A stretch of DNA of 64,000 nt from NCBI GenBank assembly GCA_963771835.1, contig CAVYVA010000001.1:868001-932000 (forward strand), read 5' to 3'. The position numbers and the translations under genes are program-made. This document shows, in pieces, positions 1-8,556 of the stretch; within the stretch, counting starts at the first letter, position 1, and each line of letters begins with the position of its first letter. The DNA comes from CAVQCJ01 sp963771835. GTDB taxonomy: Bacteria > Actinomycetota > Actinomycetes > Prado026. Under the pieces are notes generated by a model that was not told where the DNA came from, did no database searches, and saw only the letters and a program-made list of their open reading frames with translations.

Positions 1-872
1 TAGGCCCGGACAAGCGCCCCCAGCCGGTCGTTGATCTCTGCGACGACCTGGTCCGGGAACAGCTCCTCGACGGGAACGACCAGAGGTGGCTGGCTGACGA
101 TCCGGGCCCGACCGTCCACCTGGGTGGTCAGCTTGGCCAGGGCCTGCACGCTGTCATGAGTGCGCCACTTGTCCAGCAGCTTCTGTGCGCGCTTCTCCCG
201 GGTGGTGTCGAGCTGGTCCCCGATCCGCTTCAGCACCTCGTCCATGTCCAGGTGCGTGTACCAGACCGCGAGGTTGCCCATCCCAGCAAACGCTGTCATC
301 GCCTCCCGGTAGCCGGCAGCCGCGGCCCGGGCGATCTTGTGGCGCTGCTTACGGGAGAAGCCGTTGACCCGCCCGGCGACGGCCAGGCTCGCCGCGAGCC
401 GCTTGACATCCCACTCGAACGGGCCCGGGTGAGTCTCGTCGAAGTCGTTCACGTCGAAGACCAGCCGCCGCTCCGGGGAGGCGTAGATCCCGAAGTTGCT
501 CATGTGCGCGTCCCCGCACAGCTGCACCCGCAGCCCCGAGCTCGGGGTCCGAGCCAGATCCGCGGCCATCACCAGCGCCGCGCCTCGGTAGAACCCGAAC
601 GACGAGGTGAGCATCCGCCCGTACCTGATCGGAACAAGCTCGGGCACCCGAGACGGCGCCTGGCTCTCCAGCAGGTCGACCGGATCTGCCCGTCCCCCGG
701 TCGGAAACTCGGCGTGTGCCTCCAGCGGGGTGCGCTGACGCGCCGCCTTGCCAACCGCTCGACGCTCAGCGCGGGAAGCGTGCAGAATCCCCGGGGGCGC
801 TTCCTTGCCGTATTCGCCCACAGGTCGGGCTTCTTCGACGTCTACGACGGCTGGACCGGTCGACTCTGTCAT
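1..872 (-). CDS. DUF2252 family protein, first copy (C-terminus cut by window edge)
   Basis: The first 290 codons of a DUF2252 protein lie here and the rest is beyond the left edge. The ATG at 872 follows GGAGGCGGGCC, a good ribosome site. About 70 charged residues precede the family core, which opens with VPELVPIRYGRM and continues with LCGDAHMSNFG and LVFDVNDFDETH. The GDAH and NDFDE segments resemble the catalytic loop of aminoglycoside-phosphotransferase-like kinases; that link is inference and no substrate is known. A closely similar paralogue lies at 9835-11263. Family members commonly sit in actinobacterial stress islands, which fits the neighbours here. Confidence 0.85.
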   Translation of the reverse strand, partial: MTESTGPAVVDVEEARPVGEYGKEAPPGILHASRAERRAVGKAARQRTPLEAHAEFPTGGRADPVDLLESQAPSRVPELVPIRYGRMLTSSFGFYRGAALVMAADLARTPSSGLRVQLCGDAHMSNFGIYASPERRLVFDVNDFDETHPGPFEWDVKRLAASLAVAGRVNGFSRKQRHKIARAAAAGYREAMTAFAGMGNLAVWYTHLDMDEVLKRIGDQLDTTREKRAQKLLDKWRTHDSVQALAKLTTQVDGRARIVSQPPLVVPVEELFPDQVVAEINDRLGALVRA

Positions 873-1082
873 TGGGCCCGCCTCCATCCGTGGCATGACG
901 CGCAAGGCGCATCTCGGGCGACACCTGGTCGATCCGCACGCAACCGGCATCCACCCCGGGCCCCCGTCCGGGTCCGTTGCCACCGACCTCAACTGCGTCA
1001 GGACTCCGACCGCACTTCCCAGTGCCGGACGTTGTGACCTAGCCGAGTCAACGGACGCGGCGAGCGGCTCGGCCGAGGACGC

Positions 1083-1547
1083 TCAGACGGATTCTCGCCG
1101 GTGAACGAACAACGAGTGGATGATCCACAGGTCGACAACGATCAACGTGATCGCCCAGAACGGCTGGACCGGGATGAACACGAAGTTCGTTACAGCCTGA
1201 ATGCTGACCATGATGATGCCCAGCCAACGAGCCCAAGCCGCGGCGGACATGACGCCGAACCCGGCTGCGGCCACCACGACGCCGACGACAAGGAGCCACC
1301 AGCCCCAGGTAGACGCGCTGGTGTTGACCCAGTAGTTCGCGGGCTGGACGTAGAAGCTGCCCTTGGCGATGAACGCGATGCCCTGCAAGATCCCGAAGAA
1401 ACCCCCGATGATCATGAGGACTGCGGCGAACATGGCACCACCCGTGCCACGGTCGCTGATCGTCCGCTCAACGACCACCGGCGACTGAAGAGCCGGCTTA
1501 CCATCGGCGGGCGGTGTGACCTGTGTCGAACGGACCTGCTGCGACAT
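1083..1547 (-). CDS. DUF7144 family membrane protein
   Basis: This 154-residue protein has four predicted membrane helices: roughly residues 37-58 (MFAAVLMIIGGFFGI), 78-98 (WGWWLLVVGVVV), 101-120 and 124-145. The helix spacing and the WARWLGII and PFWAI segments are those of the DUF7144 family, which has no known biochemical role. The ATG at 1547 was chosen because GGAAGGTGG lies just upstream; a longer frame upstream looks non-coding. A DosR-like box lies 69 bp upstream of the start, so oxygen-limitation control is plausible. It stands alone, facing the first DUF2252 gene. Confidence 0.8.
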   Translation of the reverse strand: MSQQVRSTQVTPPADGKPALQSPVVVERTISDRGTGGAMFAAVLMIIGGFFGILQGIAFIAKGSFYVQPANYWVNTSASTWGWWLLVVGVVVAAAGFGVMSAAAWARWLGIIMVSIQAVTNFVFIPVQPFWAITLIVVDLWIIHSLFVHRRESV

Positions 1548-1980
1548 GGCGGTCCACCTTCCCTTCATCGACGTACGGTCAACGCCAACCTCGTGCGAGC
1601 GCCGTCGCGGAGGTAGGGCCGAAGGTCCCACGGACCTCACATCTGGTGGCGAAGCCTGTGACGGCACCGAGCAGGCTCCGTCGGCCCGCCGGGCGTCGCG
1701 GCCCGGGCAAGCGGCTCGGCGTTCTTTGGTCCAAAGCGGAGACCCTCACCTATCCGGTGTCGCGGGATCCCGCGCGGTCCACCGCGGTCATCAGGACTAA
1801 ATGCTCTGGTGAGTCCCGTCGAGCGAGTCCAATGGTGTTCTAGGCTGTCGGTCACAACGCGACGTTTCGCATAGTCGCGCCCTGCCAATGTGGCCATGCT
1901 TGCCACAACTCTGCATCGGACGTGGCAGACGAGCGAGCGATCAAACCTCCGCAGCGCACCAACATGTTCCTAGCCCTGTG
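1548..1980. other. Gene-free stretch with one regulatory box
   Basis: No convincing reading frame is visible on either strand. The only recognisable element is the DosR-like box at 1616-1629, which belongs to the DUF7144 promoter. The rest looks like ordinary spacer. Confidence 0.5.
1616..1629 (-). promoter_or_regulatory. DosR/DevR-like box upstream of DUF7144 gene
   Basis: Read on the minus strand the site is GGGACCTTCGGCCC. It fits the imperfect palindrome GGGACYTTnGnCCC recognised by DosR/DevR-type NarL regulators. It lies 69 bp upstream of the ATG at 1547. It is the best match of five such sites in the window. No regulator gene of this type is present here to confirm it. Confidence 0.5.
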
Positions 1981-2193
1981 TCAGGTGGTCGAGATGATCC
2001 AACTGATGAGCAGGACAACCGCGGCTAAACCCGCAACGAGAAGCAGTGTGTACCTCAACAATTCCAGCACTCGCGCATCGTCTCTGCCTGACCCTCCACG
2101 CCGGCGTCGCGTCACTTCAAACACACCGGCAAGGACGACGGCCACGACGAGCAGTTCACCGCTCTTCGTCACAACCTCAGAAGCCGTAGACAT
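1981..2193 (-). CDS. Small hypothetical membrane protein
   Basis: A 70-residue frame (from the ATG at 2193; a TTG lies one codon upstream) encodes two hydrophobic helices, about residues 12-26 (ELLVVAVVLAGVFEV) and 46-67 (YTLLLVAGLAAVVLLISWI). A basic loop, TRRRRGGSGRDD, separates them. The basic loop between helices favours an N-out/C-out hairpin with the loop in the cytoplasm. No family was recognised. The only purine-rich stretch upstream (AAGGAAG) is rather far, so the start is uncertain. It stands between DUF7144 and the CLC gene. Confidence 0.45.
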   Translation of the reverse strand: MSTASEVVTKSGELLVVAVVLAGVFEVTRRRRGGSGRDDARVLELLRYTLLLVAGLAAVVLLISWIISTT

Positions 2194-2559
2194 CAACCCA
2201 CGCTTCGATGCTTCCTTGTGTCGAGTCGGCCGGTCTTGCGTCCGGAGTCCTCAACTGGGTCAACCGGCCTCGGCCAGACCAGTGCTAACCACGATAGTGG
2301 AGTCCCGCGACCTGGCCATGCCCGCGGTCGTCGAAGAGCACGCTGGGGTCGTCAGGCGGAGACTCAGGCAGCGGGCGGAGGCGGGCACATGGGCCTCGGA
2401 TTCGGCTCCGCGCTTAGCCGCGCATCAACATGTCTAGTAGCGCCCCCGCCAGTCCCACCCTGCCTAGGGTCACGAACCTCGAGATCCACTGGTGGTCGTG
2501 CCGCTAGGGTGGACGAACGCCTCGTCGATGGTTAGCGGCCGGCGGCGACTGATTAGGCC
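2194..2559. other. Gene-free stretch before the CLC gene
   Basis: No reading frame here looks genuine. A plus-strand frame ending at 2437 contains a protein-like stretch (DLAMPAVVEEHAGVVRRRL), but it has no start and no recognised homologue, so it may be a relic. A CCTAGG at 2463-2468 lacks the TTTC/GAAA flanks of the shared palindrome found elsewhere in the island. Confidence 0.4.
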
Positions 2560-3936
2560 ATGGCACGTTCGTACTCAGGGAGCAGGGTGTCCACAGCCAG
2601 GGCTAGCAGCCCCCCTGACCCGCTCGAGGTGCTGCGGTCCCGGGCCTACGTGCAAGGACTCGTACTGGCAGCACTCATCGGAGTGCCTATCTCGGTGGTC
2701 GCCTATCTCTTCGTATGGGTGTCGAACTGGGGCCAGACCGAGCTCTATTCGTCGATTCCAAACCACCTCGGCTACCAGACCCTGCCTTGGTGGTGGCCGC
2801 TTCCCCTGTTGACCCTGTCGGGTCTCCTCGTCGCGCTGGTCATCCGGTATCTGCCGGGGACGGCGGGGCACAAGCCGGCGGAGGGCTTCCACGCCGGTGG
2901 CGGCGTCAGCCCCATAGAGCTGCCGGGGATCTTCCTCGCCGCGTTGGCCACCCTCATCCTCGGTGCCGTCCTGGGCCCGGAAGCCCCGCTGATCGCGATC
3001 GGCGCCGGCCTGGGCGCACTCGCGGTCAAGATGCTCAAGCGGGGTGCGCCGCCCTCCGCCACCCGACTGATCGCCGGGGCCGGCTCGTTCGCCGCGATCA
3101 GCTCACTGCTCGGTAACCCGCTCTCCGGTGCGTTCCTGCTCATGGAGGCCTCCGGGCTGGGCGGCGCCACGATGGGCCTGGCACTGATCCCCGGCCTGCT
3201 GTGCGCCGGTGTTGGCGCCCTGGTCTTCATCGGCCTGGACAGCCTGACCGGGGTCGGAACCTTCTCTCTCACAATCCCCCAGCTCCCGCCGTTCACCACA
3301 CCCACGCTGGGCATGTTCGGCTGGGCGATCGCCGCCGGGCTGGTCTGCGCCGGCCTGGCCTGGCTGGTGCGGGTCGCGGGCCTGTCCCTGCAGCCGCTTG
3401 CGGAACGCCGCCGCCTGCTGGCAACGCCGGTAATCGGCCTGGGCGTCGGACTCATCGCGTCCGCCTTCGGCGCCGTTTCCGGCCATCCGTCGACCGAGGT
3501 GCTCTTCTCCGGGCAGTACAGCATGGGACCACTCGTTGACTCTGCGTCGACCTGGTCGGTGGCAGCGCTCCTGCTGCTAGTGGTGGCGAAGATGGGTGCC
3601 TACGCGCTGTCCCTGAGCGCCTTCCGCGGCGGACCGGTATTCCCGTCGCTGTTCATCGGATGCGCCGTCGGCATCGCGGCCTCGCACCTGCCAGGGCTCA
3701 GCCTGGTCCCGGCCATCGGCATGGGAATCGGGGCGATGGGCACCGGCATGTTGGGACTTCCCTTGACCTGCACACTGCTGCCAGCCCTGCTGCTCGGTTC
3801 GGACGCCGTTGCCGCACTCCCCTTGATCATCGTCGCCGTCGTGGTGTCGTACGTCGTAACCGCACGTCTGCCCGAGCCCGCGGACGTGGCGGGCCTGCCG
3901 CTCATTCACCGACCTGGTGCGCAGAGCGCCGCCTGA
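2560..3936 (+). CDS. CLC-family chloride channel or Cl-/H+ antiporter
   Basis: This 458-residue integral membrane protein has the CLC layout of many short helices in two related halves. The first signature is GAVLGPEAP, whose Glu141 occupies the position of the gating glutamate in GREGP motifs. The second is GGPVFPS at 357-363, the counterpart of GGxFxP. AFLLMEAS near residue 191 places Glu196 where antiporters carry the internal proton glutamate, so exchange rather than pure channel activity is possible. The start has only a weak ribosome site (TTAGGCC), so a start slightly further in cannot be excluded. It would move chloride across the inner membrane. It is single and unlinked to an operon. 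Confidence 0.85.
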   Translation: MARSYSGSRVSTARASSPPDPLEVLRSRAYVQGLVLAALIGVPISVVAYLFVWVSNWGQTELYSSIPNHLGYQTLPWWWPLPLLTLSGLLVALVIRYLPGTAGHKPAEGFHAGGGVSPIELPGIFLAALATLILGAVLGPEAPLIAIGAGLGALAVKMLKRGAPPSATRLIAGAGSFAAISSLLGNPLSGAFLLMEASGLGGATMGLALIPGLLCAGVGALVFIGLDSLTGVGTFSLTIPQLPPFTTPTLGMFGWAIAAGLVCAGLAWLVRVAGLSLQPLAERRRLLATPVIGLGVGLIASAFGAVSGHPSTEVLFSGQYSMGPLVDSASTWSVAALLLLVVAKMGAYALSLSAFRGGPVFPSLFIGCAVGIAASHLPGLSLVPAIGMGIGAMGTGMLGLPLTCTLLPALLLGSDAVAALPLIIVAVVVSYVVTARLPEPADVAGLPLIHRPGAQSAA

Positions 3937-4277
3937 CCTTGTGGCCAGAGTCGGGCACACCCGCCGGCCTACGGCGCGATGTCGCCCGACTCATCTGTTC
4001 TTGGTTGCCTACACTCGCTATGGGATAATGAAGTGCTCGCTCGGGAGACGTGCGCCCACAGTTGGCCCTGACTGAGCGAGAACCCCGATCGACGGCGGCT
4101 CCGGTCGTCTCCGACTCGGGATCACTGAGCCCGCACATCGACGGCCGCCCGGCCGCGATGGTGCGGGCTCTCTGCGTTGCGTCCCCGGTGTCTTACACGC
4201 GACGGACATCGCTCCCGCTTAGGCGGAAGACACCACGGCGGTCGCGGGAGGATCGCCGTCATGGCGCGCGGTGCTGT
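3937..4277. other. Gene-free stretch with inverted repeat
   Basis: No gene is seen between the CLC gene and the K+ channel gene, which converge here. An 8-bp inverted repeat, GGTGTCTT at 4187-4194 and AAGACACC at 4227-4234, could form a long-looped hairpin near the 3' end of the channel gene. GGGATAATG near 4020 resembles a -10 element on the plus strand, but no gene follows it. Confidence 0.4.
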
Positions 4278-4844
4278 CTATGGGCTCGGTGGGTTCTCCT
4301 CGAGAGGTTGCTCCGCCCGTCGTCGGATGGCACCGGACTTAACGGCATGGGTCAGCAGCCGCAGGCCAGCGCCCAGGAGGAGGAGATTCAGGACGATCTG
4401 GATCATGACGATCACGCGGGCGACTTGGCTGGTTGCGTTGATGTCTCCGAACCCCACGGTGCTGAAGACGGTGAGGGTGAAGTACAACGTGTCAGTCCGG
4501 GTCAGGTGCTCGATGTTGAAGCTGGTTGGGTCTGCACGAGACATCAGGTAGTAGCAGGACGCGAACACGACGAGGAACAAGGGGAGGTATCCCGCCAGCG
4601 CCTCGATGGCGCGGATCGTGGGATTCCTGGCTTCCACAACGGCACGGATCTGCCAGGTGGCCACGGCAAGTAGAAGCACGATCCCGACGCCGAGAGGTAC
4701 GGCCACCATTCTTCCTCCGAGATGGTTCAGCGGAAGGAGGTAGTACAGGGCTACTACGACGGTGGTCGTGGCGAGCACCCGCAGCGTCACCAGGAGCAGT
4801 GTCAGTCGTGGCTTCCAGAAGGCTTGCGGCTGCTCCGGCGTCAT
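4278..4844 (-). CDS. Two-pore-domain-type (Ion_trans_2) potassium channel
   Basis: The protein has about 188 residues and ends in a classic pore unit: a pore helix with the K+ selectivity filter TVGFGD at about 129-134, followed by a final membrane helix. Three further hydrophobic helices precede it, so it is a simple four-segment channel without a cytoplasmic RCK domain. The ATG at 4844 is preferred over a GTG at 4877 because GAAGGG sits eight bases upstream. It follows the CMD-like gene by 76 bp on the same strand and may be transcribed with it and the lipoprotein. Confidence 0.8.
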   Translation of the reverse strand: MTPEQPQAFWKPRLTLLLVTLRVLATTTVVVALYYLLPLNHLGGRMVAVPLGVGIVLLLAVATWQIRAVVEARNPTIRAIEALAGYLPLFLVVFASCYYLMSRADPTSFNIEHLTRTDTLYFTLTVFSTVGFGDINATSQVARVIVMIQIVLNLLLLGAGLRLLTHAVKSGAIRRRAEQPLEENPPSP

Positions 4845-4920
4845 CGCCAACCCTTCGTCGTCCACGGCTGCTACCACGCTGGAGTGGCCTCCGCACGCCG
4901 AGGTGATGCTCGCGGACGTG

Positions 4921-5238
4921 TCAGTCGTCGGCGTCCAGGGCGTCCTCGATGGCGAGGGCGAACCCGAGCGCGGAGGCGATGTTGGCTGCCGCGTCGACGA
5001 CCCTCGGTCCGCCGACGATCGGGGCGAGCGTCACCAGCACGCTCTGGGCGTCTTCCAGGGTCAGCCCGCTGTCGACGGCGGGACCGAGGTTGATCAGGTA
5101 GGAGGCCGGCGGCGCGTCGACGGCGACCAGCCCTGCCACGCGGACCAGCATCAGCTCGCGGTCATCGAGGTTGGCGCGGGCGACGGATGCCGCGGTCATA
5201 TCGGCGAGGGTTTCGAGCAGCGGTCGGTTCTCGGTCAT
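4921..5238 (-). CDS. Carboxymuconolactone decarboxylase-like protein lacking the CxxC
   Basis: This 105-residue protein matches the compact CMD/AhpD-like helical fold (ELMLVRVAGLVAVDAPPASYLINLGPAVDSGL). It contains no cysteine at all, so the CxxC pair used by AhpD-type peroxidase adaptors is missing and a redox role is unlikely. Similar cysteine-free proteins occur in actinobacterial stress islands; their function is unknown. The start follows GAGAGGA. It lies between the lipoprotein and the K+ channel genes, all in one direction. Confidence 0.7.
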   Translation of the reverse strand: MTENRPLLETLADMTAASVARANLDDRELMLVRVAGLVAVDAPPASYLINLGPAVDSGLTLEDAQSVLVTLAPIVGGPRVVDAAANIASALGFALAIEDALDADD

Positions 5239-5298
5239 GACGATGGTCCTCTCGATGGGTGGGGCAGGGTCGGGTTCGCACCCGGGCGGCTCGTTTCG

Positions 5299-5757
5299 CT
5301 AGCTACCAGGGCAGTTCTGCGTCAGCGTCGAGGCCAGCCCCGACGCTGCCGTGCCGAGCTTGGTCAGTGCCGCGACGATCGACGGCGCCTTCTGCGTGAT
5401 GTTGTCGGCGCTCAGACCGTCGACCGAGGTCTGCAAACCGTCGAACGCCGACTTCACCGTGGCCACGGCTGGCTGCAAGGCCGCGGACGCCGAGGCCTGC
5501 GCGGCATCCAGGCTGGTCTTCACGTTGGCGATCGCGGCCTGCAACGCGGGCACGCCGTCCTGCAACGGCTTCACCTGGGTCAGGGCCGCCACCGAGGCTT
5601 TCAAGGCTGTGACGTCCGCGCAGCCTGCGGACGAGGCCGTGCTCGCCGCCCCACCGTTGCTCGGACCGGGCGTGCTGCTGCTGCTGCACCCGGCCAGCGC
5701 TGCGACGAGGGCAAGGGCAACCATCACCCCCACGGCAGACCGTGAACGCGAGCTCAT
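5299..5757 (-). CDS. Secreted lipoprotein with helical repeat-like body
   Basis: The 152-residue product begins with a lipoprotein signal: a basic start, a hydrophobic stretch and the lipobox LAGC with Cys24 as the lipidated residue. A Ser/Pro/Gly linker follows. The mature part is a run of Ala-rich amphipathic helices with two further cysteines (GCADV and QNCPGS) that could form a disulfide. No family was recognised beyond hypothetical lipoprotein. The ATG at 5757 follows GGGAGGTGG. The shared TTTCMCCTAGGKGAAA palindrome lies 121 bp upstream and probably governs it. Confidence 0.75.
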   Translation of the reverse strand: MSSRSRSAVGVMVALALVAALAGCSSSSTPGPSNGGAASTASSAGCADVTALKASVAALTQVKPLQDGVPALQAAIANVKTSLDAAQASASAALQPAVATVKSAFDGLQTSVDGLSADNITQKAPSIVAALTKLGTAASGLASTLTQNCPGS

Positions 5758-5878
5758 GGAACCACCTCCCAGCCGGAGTACTGGTGCGTCTGTGCCGTCC
5801 GGCGACGCCGCCCAAGGTCCGGTCCTGTCGGACTCAGCGTCACACCTGACGGGACGCAAGGCACCGGTCCGCAGTGGA

Positions 5879-5894
5879 TTTCACCTAGGGGAAA
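5879..5894 (-). promoter_or_regulatory. Shared pseudo-palindromic operator, copy 1
   Basis: On the coding strand the site reads TTTCCCCTAGGTGAAATC and is centred on CCTAGG. It differs from a perfect TTTCMCCTAGGKGAAA palindrome by one base pair. Copies 2 and 3 are at 11353-11368 and 15560-15575. A second inverted repeat, CGTCAGGTGTGACG, lies 27 bp nearer the lipoprotein gene and is almost repeated at copy 3. Confidence 0.55.
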
Positions 5895-5912
5895 CAGCCG
5901 GCTGGTTCTGGG

Positions 5913-7568
5913 CTACGGGGCAGCGGCTGGCGCTGTACCCGGGTCTTCGGTGGGTGCTGCGGACGTCGGCAGGCGTCGCACCCAGGCCAGCGCGAGCAGC
6001 GCGAAGATGGCAAGGAAGGCCAGCCCGGCGCGCAGGGCGCCGAGCTGGGCGTCGGAGTAGGTGGCCACGACCTCGGCGGTCTGGTCGGCGGGCAGCCCAG
6101 CCTTCTGGGCCGCTTGCTCGACCTGCTCGGTGGTCACGAAGTTGACGCCGGCGTCGGCGGCGACCGTGACCTGCTGCTTCACCGAGTCGGGAAGCGACGG
6201 GTTGCCCTGAACCCCCGTGGTGAAGTTGGACGCGAGCGTGGCGAGGAGGATCGACCCGACGAGCGCGACGCCGAGGGAGGCGCCGAGGTTGAGCGAGGTG
6301 CCCTGCAGGCCCCCGGCCTCGCCGCCGCGGGCCGGCTCGACCGACGACATGATCACGTTGCCAACTTGGGAGGCCAGCAGCCCGAGGCCGGCGCCGAGGA
6401 GTGCTAGGCCGGTGCCGAAGCCCCATCCGCTCAGCTGAGGGTCCAGGAAGTACAGGAGCACCACCTCTCCGACGAGCATGGCGGCGATGCCGCGCTGAAC
6501 GATCAGCTTGGGAGAGAACCGGCCGGTCAGCGCCGAGCCCCCGAGCGCGAAGATGAACATCGCGACGGACATAGGAAGGATGGTTACCCCGGTCTTCAGC
6601 GAGTCGAAGCCCAGCACGGTCTGCAGATACAACGGCAGCACGAAGAACGTGGCTTGGATGATGAAGGCCTGACACCACTGCACCACGAGGCCCGCGCGCA
6701 TCCGCGGGATCTTGAGGAGGGCGAGGTCGAGGAGTGGCTCGTCGCCCCGGTCTTTGACCTTGCGCTCACGCCGGCCGAACACGACGAGGAGGAACGCCCC
6801 GACCAGGATCAGCCACAGGGTGGGGGACAGCCCCAGCGGGGTCAACGGCTTGCCGTTGACCTGCGGGACGCCCTGGCTCGGCGTGATCCAGCCCCACTGG
6901 CTGGAGCGCAGGATACCCAGCACGATGGAACCCAGACCGAGCGCGGACAGCACCGCCCCGCCGGTGTCGAGCTTGGTCTTGCGCGCCTGCACCGCTGGGA
7001 TGATCTTGAGGAAGAGCAGGATGACGAGGACCACGACGGACTCGGCCGCGAAGACGTACCGCCAGGAGAGGTAAGCGGACACCCAGCCACCGATGAGGGG
7101 GCCGGCCGCCATCGACGCGCCGCTGACGCCGCCGAGGATGCCGTAGGCGATCGCCCGCTGCTTGCCCTGATAGGTCGCGGCGGTCAGCGCTGCGATGGCC
7201 GGGATGACCAGGATCGCGCCGAGGCCCTCGATGAAGGACCAGCCGAGGAGGAGCACGGCCAGGTTCGGTGCGACGGAGGTGAGGAAGGACCCGGTCCCGT
7301 AGACGATCAGGCCCACCCAGAACGCCCGCTTGGCACCCCACCGCTCGCCGAACTTCCCGCCGATGAGCATGAACGACGCCATCACCAGCGTGTACATGGT
7401 GATCGCGGTCTGCAGGCCGACGATGGTGGTGTTCAGGTCCGCGACGACCTGGGAGATGGACACGTTCATCACCGTGGTGTCCAACACCATGATGAACTGC
7501 GCGGCGGCCAGCATGCCGGCCACGCCCCATCCGGTCTTCGCCTCGACGCGGGGCGCGAGGTCGGTCAT
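5913..7568 (-). CDS. MFS drug:H+ antiporter, DHA2 (EmrB/QacA) family, 14 helices
   Basis: The 551-residue protein has the 14-helix DHA2 layout. It carries helix-1 motif D1 (LDTTVMNVS), the loop 2-3 motif (GGKFGERWGAKRAF) and the antiporter motif C region (GGVSGASMAAGPLIGGW). The family exports hydrophobic compounds across the inner membrane in exchange for protons; the substrate here is unknown. Its ATG overlaps the stop of the TMEM175 gene by four bases (ATGA), the last of three such joints in the operon starting at 9782, so translation is coupled. A C-terminal Ala/Pro tail ends the protein. Confidence 0.88.
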   Translation of the reverse strand: MTDLAPRVEAKTGWGVAGMLAAAQFIMVLDTTVMNVSISQVVADLNTTIVGLQTAITMYTLVMASFMLIGGKFGERWGAKRAFWVGLIVYGTGSFLTSVAPNLAVLLLGWSFIEGLGAILVIPAIAALTAATYQGKQRAIAYGILGGVSGASMAAGPLIGGWVSAYLSWRYVFAAESVVVLVILLFLKIIPAVQARKTKLDTGGAVLSALGLGSIVLGILRSSQWGWITPSQGVPQVNGKPLTPLGLSPTLWLILVGAFLLVVFGRRERKVKDRGDEPLLDLALLKIPRMRAGLVVQWCQAFIIQATFFVLPLYLQTVLGFDSLKTGVTILPMSVAMFIFALGGSALTGRFSPKLIVQRGIAAMLVGEVVLLYFLDPQLSGWGFGTGLALLGAGLGLLASQVGNVIMSSVEPARGGEAGGLQGTSLNLGASLGVALVGSILLATLASNFTTGVQGNPSLPDSVKQQVTVAADAGVNFVTTEQVEQAAQKAGLPADQTAEVVATYSDAQLGALRAGLAFLAIFALLALAWVRRLPTSAAPTEDPGTAPAAAP

Positions 7569-8230
7569 GATCCGGTCCCTCCCGGCTCACTCGTCTTGCG
7601 TCCTCGGACTAGACCGAACGGCACGATCAGGTAGATGGCGATGAGTAGGTAGCCGATGATCGCGGCGGTCGGGAAGAACAGTCCGATGGCGATCAGGACG
7701 ACGTAGCCGCCAAGGCTCGGGGTCAGCCGGCGGCTCAGCGTCTGGACTTCCTCGTCGTCCGCATCGGGCCGCACGAGCCCTTCGCGCACGGAGTAGCGCC
7801 ACAGGACCGACACCAGCACGGCGGCAAGGAACAGGTTGACTCCGTAGAGCGTGACGGCAACTCGTTCGCCTAGCTCCTCGCCGGTGTACTCGGCAAGCAT
7901 GCGGGTGGGGAACGGAAGGAAGGACACGAAAAGCAGCAGCAGGAGATTGAGCCGGCTCAGGATCGGATCGGTGCGCTCGAGATAGTCCGTGATGGCGCTG
8001 TGCGCGAGCCAGATCGCTCCGATGGTGGAGAAGCTGATGAAGTAGGCCAGGTACACGGGCCACTGGGCCGCCACCGCGGGCAGCAGATGGTCAGCCGCGC
8101 CGGTGGGGACGGCGATGTCCAGCACCAGCAGGGTGATGGCGATCGCGAAGACGCCGTCGCTGAAGGCCTCGAACCGTCCGGTACGTAGCCGACGCGACTG
8201 CCGGCCCGACGCTGGCTCCTCTCCCGTCAC
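7565..8230 (-). CDS. TMEM175 (DUF1211) family potassium channel-like protein
   Basis: The 221-residue protein shows the family hallmark RFEAFSDGVFAIAITLL near residues 19-35, where FSDG lines the pore, followed by five more helices. Bacterial TMEM175 proteins are K+-permeable tetramers with little cation selectivity compared with canonical channels. The gene overlaps DUF4235 upstream and the MFS gene downstream by four bases each, so all are made from one messenger. It is one of three K+ conductance genes in the window (see 4278-4844 and 52947-53804). Confidence 0.85.
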   Translation of the reverse strand: MTGEEPASGRQSRRLRTGRFEAFSDGVFAIAITLLVLDIAVPTGAADHLLPAVAAQWPVYLAYFISFSTIGAIWLAHSAITDYLERTDPILSRLNLLLLLFVSFLPFPTRMLAEYTGEELGERVAVTLYGVNLFLAAVLVSVLWRYSVREGLVRPDADDEEVQTLSRRLTPSLGGYVVLIAIGLFFPTAAIIGYLLIAIYLIVPFGLVRGRKTSEPGGTGS

Positions 8231-8556
8231 GCGTCGCCCTCGAGGTCGCGTGGCAGGGTAGGCCGCAGCACGACTCGGTCGACGACGACGTTGGCGACCG
8301 CCACCGCTGCGGCCGACACCGCCGCCCAGACCACGATCCGACGGAACGGGACGTCGCGGTCCCGTGCCGTGGGCAGGACTGCTCCCGTCGCGCGGTGGTA
8401 GCCGGACTCCAGCGCGCGGCGCACAGCCCAGGAAGCCGCCGCCTCCCCCAGCCAGATCTTGGCTGCCTGCAACTGCGCCGTCCCGCGCCCGCCCACGCCA
8501 GGGCAGCTCGGGATGCTCTCGCCGCCCTGGCCGCGCGAGTCGGCTCCGCGGGTCAT
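8227..8556 (-). CDS. DUF4235 family small membrane protein
   Basis: This 109-residue protein has a hydrophilic first half containing AAKIWLGEAAASWAVRRALE and one C-terminal membrane helix (VVWAAVSAAAVAVANVVVD). The RRIVVWAAVSAAAVAVA core is typical of DUF4235, an actinobacterial membrane family without known function. Its ATG overlaps the AI-2E stop codon by four bases (ATGA) and its own stop overlaps the TMEM175 start, marking tight translational coupling. Confidence 0.75.
   Translation of the reverse strand: MTRGADSRGQGGESIPSCPGVGGRGTAQLQAAKIWLGEAAASWAVRRALESGYHRATGAVLPTARDRDVPFRRIVVWAAVSAAAVAVANVVVDRVVLRPTLPRDLEGDA

Noticed and set aside
2463..2468. CCTAGG resembling the shared operator
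   Set aside because: The flanks are CTG and GTC instead of TTTCM and KGAAA, so it does not match.
5811..5825. CCCAAGGTCCGG upstream of the lipoprotein as a DosR-like box
   Set aside because: The inner spacing and outer bases deviate too far from the palindrome.
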